The notes under the pieces are model-generated. The model was given only the letters and a program-made list of their open reading frames with translations, did not search any database and was not told the DNA's origin. 64,000 bases of DNA from the NCBI GenBank assembly GCA_964371055.1, contig CAYJLF010000014.1, positions 62,001 to 126,000 of the forward strand. The letters are read 5' to 3'. This document shows, one piece after another, positions 1-8,272 of the stretch; within the stretch, counting starts at the first letter, position 1, and each line of letters starts with the position of its first letter. This DNA is from CAYJLF01 sp964371055. Its GTDB lineage: Bacteria; Eisenbacteria; RBG-16-71-46; CAIMUX01. Made by a program: the position numbers and the translations under genes.

Positions 1-88
1 CGGTCTCGCTGTAAAACCCCCAACCCCACCGGGAGTATCGGGCGACCGCACCGGGGAAACCGGACCGCCCCGGAAGGAGGTTCCCCCA

Positions 89-117
89 TTGTCAGCCCAC
101 GCAGCGTCGTCTATACT
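89..117 (+). promoter_or_regulatory. Sigma-70-like promoter for the first secreted-protein gene
   Basis: A -35 box TTGTCA (89-94) and a -10 box TATACT (112-117) are separated by exactly 17 bases. The expected transcript starts near 124 and leaves a leader of about 114 nt before the ATG at 238. Both boxes differ from consensus at one position. I recognise no riboswitch in the leader. The call rests on sequence match only. Confidence 0.55.
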
Positions 118-237
118 TCTGCTCGCCGTCGGGATCGCTGTACCCGGCGCGTAAGGGCCCCTCATCGGTAGGGAGTGAAAACACACCTACTGAGGTTCGC
201 GCGATACTCGAGGCTCGTGGTGTTCGAAGGAGGTGCT

Positions 238-948
238 ATGAGGACTTTGGTTCTGCTTCTCGGGCTGCTTCTGGTGGCCGGATCCGCGTACGCCGGTACC
301 GACGACGCGGCGGATGTCACCGCCAGCTCCCGTGTCTCCTGCAACCTGCCGTACGTCGCGTACGACTGGGACTTCGCCGCCAGCAACCATGGCTTCACCC
401 CGACGTCCTGCGACGGATCGGGCGGAGCCGCGGTGTGGGCCTACGGAACCGAGAGCGTCGTCCCCGGCGCGCCCGGCAACGTCTGGGCCACGGTCCTGAA
501 CGGGAACTACCCGAACAACGCCGGTGACGGCCTCAAGTCCCCGGCCTTTACGGTCGGCGGCGACAGCTACCTGATGGAGATCAAGTGCTATCTCCGCACG
601 GAGACCAACTTCGACGGCTGCAACGTGAAGGTCAACGGACAGGTGGTTCAGCCGGTCGGCGGCTATCCGGCGACCGTCAACACCTACACGACCTATTACG
701 CCTACTGCGTCGACAACCAGCCGGGCTTCACGGGCAACGGCTCCAGCGGCCCGTCGATGAACTGGGTGGAGCAGTGCTTCGATCTCTCGGCCTACACCGG
801 GCAGTCGGTTGAGGTCGAGTTCGACTTCGGTTCAGACAGCTCCGTGTCCTATCCGGGGTGGTACCTCGCCTACGTGAAGGTCGGCGGCGATCCGCCGGTC
901 CCGACGGAGGAGGCATCCTGGGGACAGATCAAGGCCACCTACCGGTAG
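238..948 (+). CDS. Secreted protein of unknown function with C-terminal SWGxIKxxYR tail
   Basis: A 236-residue protein that begins with a clear Sec signal peptide (MRTLVLLLGLLLVAGSAYAG, cleavage after AYA). The start at 238 is chosen because GAAGGAGG lies 4-12 bases upstream; an in-frame start at 175 would bury the signal peptide. The body is rich in Gly, Ser, Thr, Tyr and Asp, which suggests a beta-sandwich of the kind in choice-of-anchor or carbohydrate-binding modules, but I recognise no named family. The last residues, EEASWGQIKATYR, match the tails of three other secreted proteins in this window (46111-46809, 50862-51527, 59419-60306). A hairpin terminator follows 25 bases after the stop. 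Export is well supported; function is unknown. Confidence 0.85.
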   Translation: MRTLVLLLGLLLVAGSAYAGTDDAADVTASSRVSCNLPYVAYDWDFAASNHGFTPTSCDGSGGAAVWAYGTESVVPGAPGNVWATVLNGNYPNNAGDGLKSPAFTVGGDSYLMEIKCYLRTETNFDGCNVKVNGQVVQPVGGYPATVNTYTTYYAYCVDNQPGFTGNGSSGPSMNWVEQCFDLSAYTGQSVEVEFDFGSDSSVSYPGWYLAYVKVGGDPPVPTEEASWGQIKATYR

Positions 949-950
949 CA

Positions 951-2801
951 TTGATCGGAGAGCGTACGCAAAGGGCCCGGGGAGAAAGCTCCTCGGGCCT
1001 TCTTCTGGGCCGCCGCTCCGCCTCCCCGATCCTGGCGGCGCTGCTGCTCGTCGCGTGCGCAGTCGCTGCCTACGTCCCCACGCTGACGGCCGGCTACATC
1101 TGGGATGACGACTCCTACCTGACCGCCAACCCGAACCTCGAGACCACGGACGGTCTTCGACGCATCTGGCTGGAGCCGACCTCGAATCCGCAGTATTACC
1201 CGATCGTCTTCACCTCGTTCTGGATCGAGCGCCGTCTCTGGGGCCTCCATCCCGCCGGATATCATCTCGTGAATGTCCTGCTGCACGGGCTCACCGCCGT
1301 GCTCTTCTGGCGACTTCTGGCGAGGTTACGCGTCCCCGGCGCCTGGTTCGCCGCGCTTCTCTTCGCAGTCCACCCGGTCATGGTCGAGTCAGTCGCCTGG
1401 GTCACCGAACGCAAGAACGTCCTCTCCGCCGCCTTCTACCTCGCGGCTGCTCTGGCCTGGTTCGAGCGCCGCCGCCCCGTCGTCATCGTCGTCCTCTTCT
1501 TCAGCGCCCTCCTCAGCAAAACTGTCACGGCCACTCTCCCGGCGGCGCTGGCGCTGGTCGGGTGGTGGCGCCCGCAACGCGCCTCGACGCGCGATCTCCG
1601 ATTCCTCGCCCTCCTTCTGATCCCCGCCCTGGCGCTGGGTTCGGTCACCGCATGGATGGAGCGCCATCACGTCGGCGCTCATGGCGACTCGTGGAATCTC
1701 GAACCGGCGCAGAGGATCCTGGTCGCGGGACGCGCCTTCTGGTTCTACCTCGGCAAACTCGCCTGGCCGGCCGAGCTCACCTTCATTTACCCCAGGTGGC
1801 AGCCCGACCCCGCCAGGGCGATCGAGTGGCTCGCTCCGGCCGCGGCGATCGGTCTTATCGCCGGGCTCTGGTGGGGACGCCACCGCCTGGGCCGCGGTCC
1901 CCTCGTCGCGATCCTCATCTTCGGCGGCACCCTCTTCCCCGCGCTCGGGTTCTTCAACGTCTATCCGTTCCGCTTCTCCTTCGTCGCCGATCACTTCCAG
2001 TACCACGCCAGCCTTGCGATCTTCGCTCTCGTGGCGGCGGCCGGCGCCGGCCTCGTCGCCATCGACCGGTCGAACGGCGCGACCCGCCGAGCATCGCGGA
2101 GCCGCGTCGTCGGAGTCGCAGCGGCGCTGATCGCCCTTCTGCTCGGATCCAGCACCTGGCGCCAGGGCCGCATCTACGCCGGCGAGGAGACGCTCTGGCA
2201 GGACACCCTGGCGAAGAATCCCGGCGCCTGGATGGCGCACACCAACCTCGGCGCCTGGCTCGATCGCCAGGGACGTCACGAGGAGGCTCTCGTGCACCAT
2301 CTGGGTGCGGTCCGCCTGCGCCCCGACCTGGGAGGAAGCCACAACAATCTCGGAGTGGCGCTGGAGCGGGCCGGACGCCTCGACGAGGCGATGCGCGCCT
2401 ACGGCGAGGCGCTCAGGATCGAGCCCGGGAACCCGGACTTCGGCCGGAACCTCGCCAACCTGATGTCGAGATTGGAGCGCTGGCCCGAGGCGGAACTCTG
2501 TTATCGGGAAGTGTTGCGCCTGCGCCCGACCGACGGCGATGCGCGCAACAACCTGGCCGGGATGCTGCTCCGGCTCGGCCGCCCCCAGGAGGCAGCGGTG
2601 GAGCTTCGGGAACTACTGCGCCGTGAGCCGGATCGGATCAACGCCTGGATCAACCTCGGGCAGGCCGCCCTGGCGGCCGGTGCGATCCGCGAGGCGGAGG
2701 CGGCCTTCCGGCGAGCGCTGGCGCTCGATCCGGCTTCGACCGCGGCCCGCGACGGCGTGGAGGCAGTCTCCAGAACCGACTCGCGAGCACGACCTTTCTG
2801 A
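951..2801 (+). CDS. TMTC-like multi-pass membrane protein with C-terminal TPR repeats (putative GT-C glycosyltransferase)
   Basis: About the first 400 residues hold many hydrophobic segments. An Asp-rich loop after the first of them (GYIWDDDSYLTANPN) and a HPVMVESVAWVTERKN segment are typical of the TMTC/DUF1736 family, whose eukaryotic members are O-mannosyltransferases. The last 200 residues are TPR repeats, for example AWMAHTNLGAWLDRQGRHEEA. The likely role is lipid-linked sugar transfer at the membrane, inferred from family. The start is uncertain: TTG at 951 is in frame just after the previous stop but has no Shine-Dalgarno, and the frame is open further upstream. The predicted terminator of the previous gene falls inside the first codons of this choice. 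It converges on the DUF2723 gene. Confidence 0.75.
   Translation: MIGERTQRARGESSSGLLLGRRSASPILAALLLVACAVAAYVPTLTAGYIWDDDSYLTANPNLETTDGLRRIWLEPTSNPQYYPIVFTSFWIERRLWGLHPAGYHLVNVLLHGLTAVLFWRLLARLRVPGAWFAALLFAVHPVMVESVAWVTERKNVLSAAFYLAAALAWFERRRPVVIVVLFFSALLSKTVTATLPAALALVGWWRPQRASTRDLRFLALLLIPALALGSVTAWMERHHVGAHGDSWNLEPAQRILVAGRAFWFYLGKLAWPAELTFIYPRWQPDPARAIEWLAPAAAIGLIAGLWWGRHRLGRGPLVAILIFGGTLFPALGFFNVYPFRFSFVADHFQYHASLAIFALVAAAGAGLVAIDRSNGATRRASRSRVVGVAAALIALLLGSSTWRQGRIYAGEETLWQDTLAKNPGAWMAHTNLGAWLDRQGRHEEALVHHLGAVRLRPDLGGSHNNLGVALERAGRLDEAMRAYGEALRIEPGNPDFGRNLANLMSRLERWPEAELCYREVLRLRPTDGDARNNLAGMLLRLGRPQEAAVELRELLRREPDRINAWINLGQAALAAGAIREAEAAFRRALALDPASTAARDGVEAVSRTDSRARPF
974..1004 (+). terminator. 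Intrinsic terminator of the 238-948 gene
   Basis: An 11-bp stem with one G-U pair (974-984 with 989-999) carries an AAAG loop and is followed by TTCTTCT. The geometry is that of a Rho-independent terminator. It overlaps the 5' end of the next gene if that gene starts at 951. The hairpin at 50788-50815 has the same layout. Confidence 0.7.
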
Positions 2802-2844
2802 GCCGTCGACCCCGACACGGAATCGGCCGCGGGACGAACGGGCC

Positions 2845-4680
2845 TTACCGCGCGGGCAGCGGCTCGGCCACTCCGAAGAGCCTCTTGATCTCCTCCCGCA
2901 GGCTCTCCGCCTCTGCCGCGCGCTGGTGGTGCTCCAGGTAGCGCAGCCGGCCATCCAGCATCCGGTGGTATTCGGAGAGCAGTTCCCGCCGTTCCGCGGT
3001 CGACGGGAGTTCCAGCATCCGCTCCAGTCCATCGAAACGCGGGACCGAGAAGGGGCGGTAGTCCGGCTCTCCCGTCAGGCGGACCAGGAGCCCCTCGGGG
3101 TGGCGCTGCAGCCCGACGAACATCTGGTGCTGGAATGTCCCCCCCTGCGCGTAGGTCGGACGGCTTCGGACCGCCGCCCGCGCGATCTGTCGCTGCATCG
3201 TGTGATAGATGCCGCGCGCCCAGGTCACGTCGTACTCCTGACCAGCCTCCGCCATCCGGGCCAGCGCGGCTCCGGCGGCCAGTTCTTCCTGGCAGGCGGC
3301 CGCCACCTCCGGGAGCGTCTTTCCGAGATCTCGAGCGAGCTCAGGGCTGGCCAACCGCCCGAGATCGACGACGACGAGATCCTTCCGCACTCCTTCGACC
3401 TTCTGCAAGTAGGTCATGGGGGAGGTGAAGCGGCTGCCGTCGCCGCTGAAGACCACGGCCCCGCTGTCGGCCCGCGCCAGCGCATCCCGCAGGTACCACC
3501 GGGCGTCCCGGTATCCACTGAGGTCGTTCGCGCGGTAGTTCCGCCCCAGCGGGAGAAGCAAGGCGGCCGCGAGGAGCGCGACCAGCAAGGACGCCGGCGC
3601 CGGTCGCAACCGCGCCGCCCGGCCGGCCAGCCAGCCGCACGCCACGACGGCCCAGAGCGCCAGGACGAGGAGGACCGGGATGTAGTAGACGTTGATGTCG
3701 CCGATCGGGTAGGCCAGGTTGTACAGGACGAACGCCGCCGCTACGGGGGCGGTCACGAAGAGGACCGAGGGACGCCGCCGGGCCAGCACGATCGCTCCCC
3801 CGAGGGCGAGAAGCGGCAACAGCAAGGTCGCCTCGCCCGGCAACTGCTCCCCGAAAAATCGCTCCAGTTCGCCGACCCGCATCCCCTGGCTGCCGAGATG
3901 CCCCTGGTACTGCCGTGCGCTCACGTGCATCCAGAGACGATGGAGGGTCTCCGGGTAGTCCCAGTTGATCGCCGGATCCTGGCGCGAACGCAGCGGCAGG
4001 TAGGCGTAAAGCAGAAGCGGCAGGGGAGCGATCCAGACGGCCCGCAGCGGCCGGAGCCATCGCCTCGAGCCGCGTTCCATCAGGATCAGCGTGACGAGGA
4101 GCGCGGGCGCCAGGAGGATCGCCGTCAGATGGTGGGTGAGCCCCAGTCCGAAGAAGAGGAGCGCCATCGGCCAGCCGCGTCCGCGAGGGTTTTCCACCGC
4201 CGCGAGGCATCCCGCGAGGACAGCCATCGCCAGCGCGCCGTGCAGGGCGTAGACCTCCGCGATCACCGACTGCGACCAGACCGTGGCGGAGAAGGCGAAG
4301 AGCATCGATCCAGCGAGCGTCCCGGCCAGGGCGAGGCGCTGACGGAGGCGTGGGGTCACGCCGGGATCTACCAGCTTCCAGGCCACCCGGAACAGGAGCG
4401 CGGTCGCCAGCGCCGTGGCGAGCGCGCTCAGACACGCGACCCGTGCGATCGGAGAGCCCAGCGGAACCAGGGACGCGATGTGGCCGAGCAGGGTGAAGAG
4501 CGGATATCCGGGGGGGTGCGCGATCCCGAGGGTCGTCGCCGCCGCGGCCAGTTCGCCGCTGTCGACAAAGGTGAGATCGCGCGCCAGGGTACGCAGGTAG
4601 ACGGCCAGCGGAAGGACGAACGCGATCGCCTGCGCTGCCGTGGTCGCATCGAGCCCGCCGCGCCCGTGACGCCACATCAT
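2845..4680 (-). CDS. DUF2723 family multi-pass membrane protein (GT-C-like)
   Basis: A 611-residue membrane protein. The N-terminal part carries the DUF2723 pattern: a hydrophobic helix, then DLTFVDSGELAAAATTLGIA and HPPGYPLFTLLGH, followed by about ten hydrophobic segments. The C-terminal 200 residues are soluble and probably periplasmic. DUF2723 proteins have the GT-C fold and are thought to move sugars from polyprenyl carriers to proteins or lipids. The start at 4680 is chosen because its ATG overlaps the stop of the upstream gene (ATGA), implying translational coupling. An in-frame start at 5013 would add 111 residues of low-complexity Arg/Gly/Pro. Substrate unknown. Confidence 0.85.
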   Translation of the reverse strand: MMWRHGRGGLDATTAAQAIAFVLPLAVYLRTLARDLTFVDSGELAAAATTLGIAHPPGYPLFTLLGHIASLVPLGSPIARVACLSALATALATALLFRVAWKLVDPGVTPRLRQRLALAGTLAGSMLFAFSATVWSQSVIAEVYALHGALAMAVLAGCLAAVENPRGRGWPMALLFFGLGLTHHLTAILLAPALLVTLILMERGSRRWLRPLRAVWIAPLPLLLYAYLPLRSRQDPAINWDYPETLHRLWMHVSARQYQGHLGSQGMRVGELERFFGEQLPGEATLLLPLLALGGAIVLARRRPSVLFVTAPVAAAFVLYNLAYPIGDINVYYIPVLLVLALWAVVACGWLAGRAARLRPAPASLLVALLAAALLLPLGRNYRANDLSGYRDARWYLRDALARADSGAVVFSGDGSRFTSPMTYLQKVEGVRKDLVVVDLGRLASPELARDLGKTLPEVAAACQEELAAGAALARMAEAGQEYDVTWARGIYHTMQRQIARAAVRSRPTYAQGGTFQHQMFVGLQRHPEGLLVRLTGEPDYRPFSVPRFDGLERMLELPSTAERRELLSEYHRMLDGRLRYLEHHQRAAEAESLREEIKRLFGVAEPLPAR

Positions 4681-6539
4681 CGATCTCCGCCTCCCCGAGA
4701 CTCCGTGTCCAGAAGCCGGTCCACCGTCCGGGCGTCCTCCGGCCGGAGCGAGATCATCCGGGGTCGGAGGGCGCGGATCCGCTCGACCATCTCGCCATCC
4801 CCGGCTCGTCCGGCCGCCTCGAGCGGGTACTGCAGCACGAACGAGGGGATCCCCGGCGCGCGCCCGAAGTCGGAGAGGGCGGCCAGAACGAGCTCTCGTC
4901 TCCCCAGAGAGACGAGAACGCGCATCCACTCGATCGCGGCCCGACCGTTGACCAGCCGGCCCAGGTCCTCCCCCTGGTAGATTCGCGCCGCGGCCGGCGC
5001 GCTCGATCCCCATGGTCCCGCGCGCCGCACAAGCACGACGCGATGCAGATCAGCATAGAGCATTCGCCACTCTCCGCGTGACAGCAACGCCCGGGCCAGG
5101 TCCGGGCTGTCGGCCACCTTGAGCATCACGCCGTTGAAACGATGCTTCCGGTCTAAGAGGTCGAAAGCTTCGGGATCACGGAGGGCGGCGAAGTAGGTTT
5201 GCACGGGCGCGAGATCGACGTACCGCGAGTCCATGTAGGGACGCACGCCCGGCAGTTCGTAGGCGAGGTATCCGCCGTCGGCCGCGCTGTTGAAGATCGT
5301 CCCCGCGAATCCGGCCTCCCCGGGCGAGCCCTCCCCCGGCAGCCGTCGGAGAAAGTCGACCGCGGCGACCGGATAGGCGTGCGGTTCCAGTCGCGGCCCC
5401 AGACCCGTCTCCAAGCGCAGGGATCGATGGAATCCTCCCTGGACGACCCACCCGCAGAGCAGAAACGCAACGGCCGTGGGAACGAGCGGCCACACGCCCA
5501 TCCGCCACCGGCCCTTCCCGCGGGCCATGGACGCCCCATCTCCGATCGCCAACGTGGTCCCCACGAGCGGCGCCGCCAGAAAGACGAGGAGAGGCATGTT
5601 GCGCGCCGCGCCCGCGCTCAGGTAGAGCCCGGCGGCGGCGGTCCCGAGCTCGAAGATCGAGAGGCGCCGGCGGATCATCGCGTGGATCAGAAGCCCCAGA
5701 ACCGCGACCCAGGCGGCCCAGAAGACCCAGACCGTCCACTGCCGCAGAAAGAGTCCGGTCGGCGGACCAAACTCCAGAATCTCACCGCCCAGGGCCGAGA
5801 GCGTCCCCCAGAGCGCGAACACCCCGCGCCAGGCGCCAGCCCCGAACGGAGAGACGAAGGTCGCGACCGCTGTCACCAGGAGGAGCAGGATCAGAGAGCG
5901 ACGTTCAGCCGCGCCCCGACGGGCTGCCAGGCTCTCCAGCAGGCGGAGCCCCACCAGGAGAGGGGCGAACGCGAAGTAGCCGTGCAGATTCGTCCAGGCC
6001 ACGGTCACAAGACCCACGAGCGCCACCCGTCCCGCCCCGAGGCCGCGGCTGAACTCCCAAAGGGTGAGCCATCGGACCAGAAGCGCCAGGAAGAGGAAGG
6101 AAAGAGCCTCCGGGCGCGGGTCGACCCGATGTTGCAGGATCAGCACCGCCGCCAGCGCCAGCGGCCGTCCCGGCGCCGGCCGGCGGAAGTAGCCGGCCGT
6201 ATCGAACGAGGTCCAGGCGGCCGCCAGTCCCGCGAGCACGAGGAACCACCCCACCAGAGCGGCCCCCCCGGACGCATAGAGCGGTTGCACCACGACCTGG
6301 AAGAGCCAATAGAAATTGACGAAACCGGGCTGAGTGACGCAGGTCGGCTCCGGAGGCTGGAACCCTCCACCCGCGAGGACCCGTCTCCCCAGCTCGAGGT
6401 GGTAGAAGATGTCGGGGGTCACCCAGGAGGAGGAGAGGAGGAGCGCGTAGAGCAACCCCACCGCGGCCCAGGCGGTTGCGGCCCAGAACCACGCGGCGTT
6501 GGTTCGCGCTGCGCCAGGTGGCACCGGCCGGTTCGACAC
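4677..6539 (-). CDS. Multi-pass membrane protein, GT-C-like, unknown substrate
   Basis: A 620-residue protein with about ten hydrophobic segments in the first 400 residues and a soluble C-terminal third. Its first periplasmic loop contains PDIFYHLELGRRVLAGGGF, an acidic/His loop of the kind that forms the active site in GT-C glycosyltransferases. The C-terminal region (AGTIFNSAADGGYLAYELPG, VRPYMDSRYVDLAP) resembles that of uncharacterised bacterial membrane proteins often found near DUF2723 genes. Its stop overlaps the start of the DUF2723 gene by ATGA, and it starts 24 bases after the POT transporter gene, so all three minus-strand genes may be cotranscribed. The membrane nature is clear; the enzymatic role is inference. 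Confidence 0.75.
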   Translation of the reverse strand: MSNRPVPPGAARTNAAWFWAATAWAAVGLLYALLLSSSWVTPDIFYHLELGRRVLAGGGFQPPEPTCVTQPGFVNFYWLFQVVVQPLYASGGAALVGWFLVLAGLAAAWTSFDTAGYFRRPAPGRPLALAAVLILQHRVDPRPEALSFLFLALLVRWLTLWEFSRGLGAGRVALVGLVTVAWTNLHGYFAFAPLLVGLRLLESLAARRGAAERRSLILLLLVTAVATFVSPFGAGAWRGVFALWGTLSALGGEILEFGPPTGLFLRQWTVWVFWAAWVAVLGLLIHAMIRRRLSIFELGTAAAGLYLSAGAARNMPLLVFLAAPLVGTTLAIGDGASMARGKGRWRMGVWPLVPTAVAFLLCGWVVQGGFHRSLRLETGLGPRLEPHAYPVAAVDFLRRLPGEGSPGEAGFAGTIFNSAADGGYLAYELPGVRPYMDSRYVDLAPVQTYFAALRDPEAFDLLDRKHRFNGVMLKVADSPDLARALLSRGEWRMLYADLHRVVLVRRAGPWGSSAPAAARIYQGEDLGRLVNGRAAIEWMRVLVSLGRRELVLAALSDFGRAPGIPSFVLQYPLEAAGRAGDGEMVERIRALRPRMISLRPEDARTVDRLLDTESRGGGDR

Positions 6540-6563
6540 GCTCGATCCTCCGCTGCCGCCCCC

Positions 6564-8159
6564 CTACTCGTGCCGGCCGACGATCCGGTGCAACGGGCGG
6601 TTCACCAGGCTGATCGCGATTCCGGCCACGACTCCCAGCACCAGCAGCATGGTGAAGAAAGCCTGTTTGGGCATCGTCTCGTAGTAGGTGCCGAGAAAGC
6701 CGCTCAGGTAGTTCCCGAAGAAACTGGAGAGGAACCAGACCCCCATCATCATCGAGACGATCCGCGGCGGCGACACTTTGGTCACCAGCGACAGCCCGAT
6801 CGGCGAGAGGTAGAGCTCTCCGATGGTCAGCACGAAGGTAGTGCCCAGAAGCCACATCACGTTCAGCCGGGCCTCCGGGCTCGACATCCCCTGCGCCGCC
6901 AGGATCATGACGATGAACGACAGGCCCAGCAGGTAGCACCCGATGGCCATCTTGGTCACACTGGAGGGCTGGGTCTTCCGCCTGGCCTGCCACGCCCAGA
7001 GGACGTTGAGCAGCGGCGCGAAGGCGAAGATGATGAACGGGTTGAACGACTGATACCAGGTCGAGGGGATCGTCACGCCGGCGAAGGTCCAGTTGGTGTT
7101 GCGGTCGGCCCAGAGCTGCATCGTGTTCCCCTGCTGCTCGTAGACTCCCCAGAAGATGATGTTGAGGCCGCAGAGAGCGATCAACGCGCCCACGACCTTC
7201 CGCTCGTCGACGGGCAGGCTCCGCAGCCAGCGGACGAGGTAGACGACGAAGGCGGCCGCGGCCAGGGCAAGGACGACGCCTCGGTAGGTCGGCTGCAGCA
7301 ATCCGAGCAGGTTCGGCAGCAGGATGATGAGGACGAGCAGCCCGGCGATGGTGCCGATGACATAGGTCGCGATGGCCCGCGCGGCGACCCGCGGGCCCGG
7401 TCGCCGGACGACCGGCTCGGGGCCTAGATACCGGCGACCCCAGAGGTACAGGATCAGGCCCACCACCATCCCGACGCCGGCCGCGGCGAAGCCGTAGTGC
7501 CAGCCGACCCTTTGTCCGAGCGTGCCGCAGACGAGCGGCGAGAAGAAGGCGCCCAGGTTGACGCCCATGTAGAAGATCGTGAACGCCCCATCCCGGCGCG
7601 GGTCCCCCTTCGGGTAGAGGCTGCCGACCTGGGTCGAGATGTTCGGCTTGAAGGCGCCGTTGCCCATGATGATGAACATCAGGGCGATGAAGAAGAGGCT
7701 CTCGATCGCCATCAGGAAGTGCCCGATGGCCATCAGCACGCCCCCCACGATGACGGTGCGCCGCTGCCCCAGGACGCGGTCGGCGAGCAGGCCGCCGAAG
7801 AACGGCGTCAGGTAGACGAAGGCGGTGTAGAGCCCGTAGATCTGCGACGAGAGCGGTTGAGCGTCGAGCGGACCGAAGATCGTCTCCAGACTACCCTTCA
7901 GGGCGGTGAAGCCAAGCACCCGGGCCCCTACATCGGGACGCAGGAAGAGGTGGTCGACCATGTAGAGCACGAGCAGGGACCGCATCCCGTAGTACGAGAA
8001 GCGCTCCCACATCTCGGTAAAGAAGAGGACGAAGAGCCCGGCCGGGTGGCCGAGGATAGTGCGGGTGGAACCGGTGGTCGGGTTCAGAATCGTGGTCTCC
8101 CCTCCGACCGGCGGCTGTTGGACCGGTCTGGCCGCGTCCGCGACGGGGCGGATCATCAC
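6564..8159 (-). CDS. POT/PTR family proton-coupled oligopeptide symporter
   Basis: A 531-residue major-facilitator protein. The family signature is present near residue 50: ExxER followed by FSYYGMR (FFTEMWERFSYYGMRSLL), the motif of helix 1 that couples proton and peptide binding. About twelve to fourteen hydrophobic segments follow, with a second PTR2-like stretch FYMGVNLGAFFSPL near residue 200. It imports di- and tripeptides with protons in characterised relatives. The start is GTG at 8159, immediately followed by an in-frame ATG; neither has a strong Shine-Dalgarno. With the OPT transporter at 16688 the window encodes two unrelated peptide importers. Confidence 0.92.
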   Translation of the reverse strand: MMIRPVADAARPVQQPPVGGETTILNPTTGSTRTILGHPAGLFVLFFTEMWERFSYYGMRSLLVLYMVDHLFLRPDVGARVLGFTALKGSLETIFGPLDAQPLSSQIYGLYTAFVYLTPFFGGLLADRVLGQRRTVIVGGVLMAIGHFLMAIESLFFIALMFIIMGNGAFKPNISTQVGSLYPKGDPRRDGAFTIFYMGVNLGAFFSPLVCGTLGQRVGWHYGFAAAGVGMVVGLILYLWGRRYLGPEPVVRRPGPRVAARAIATYVIGTIAGLLVLIILLPNLLGLLQPTYRGVVLALAAAAFVVYLVRWLRSLPVDERKVVGALIALCGLNIIFWGVYEQQGNTMQLWADRNTNWTFAGVTIPSTWYQSFNPFIIFAFAPLLNVLWAWQARRKTQPSSVTKMAIGCYLLGLSFIVMILAAQGMSSPEARLNVMWLLGTTFVLTIGELYLSPIGLSLVTKVSPPRIVSMMMGVWFLSSFFGNYLSGFLGTYYETMPKQAFFTMLLVLGVVAGIAISLVNRPLHRIVGRHE

Positions 8160-8272
8160 CGCTGTGGCGGGGTCGCGTCAACCGGCGGGCGGCGCGGGGC
8201 GCCCACGGCGGGCGCCCCGCTGACGGCCGGCGAGGGGACGATGCGCGCGCCCCCAGGTCGGCCGCGGCAGAC

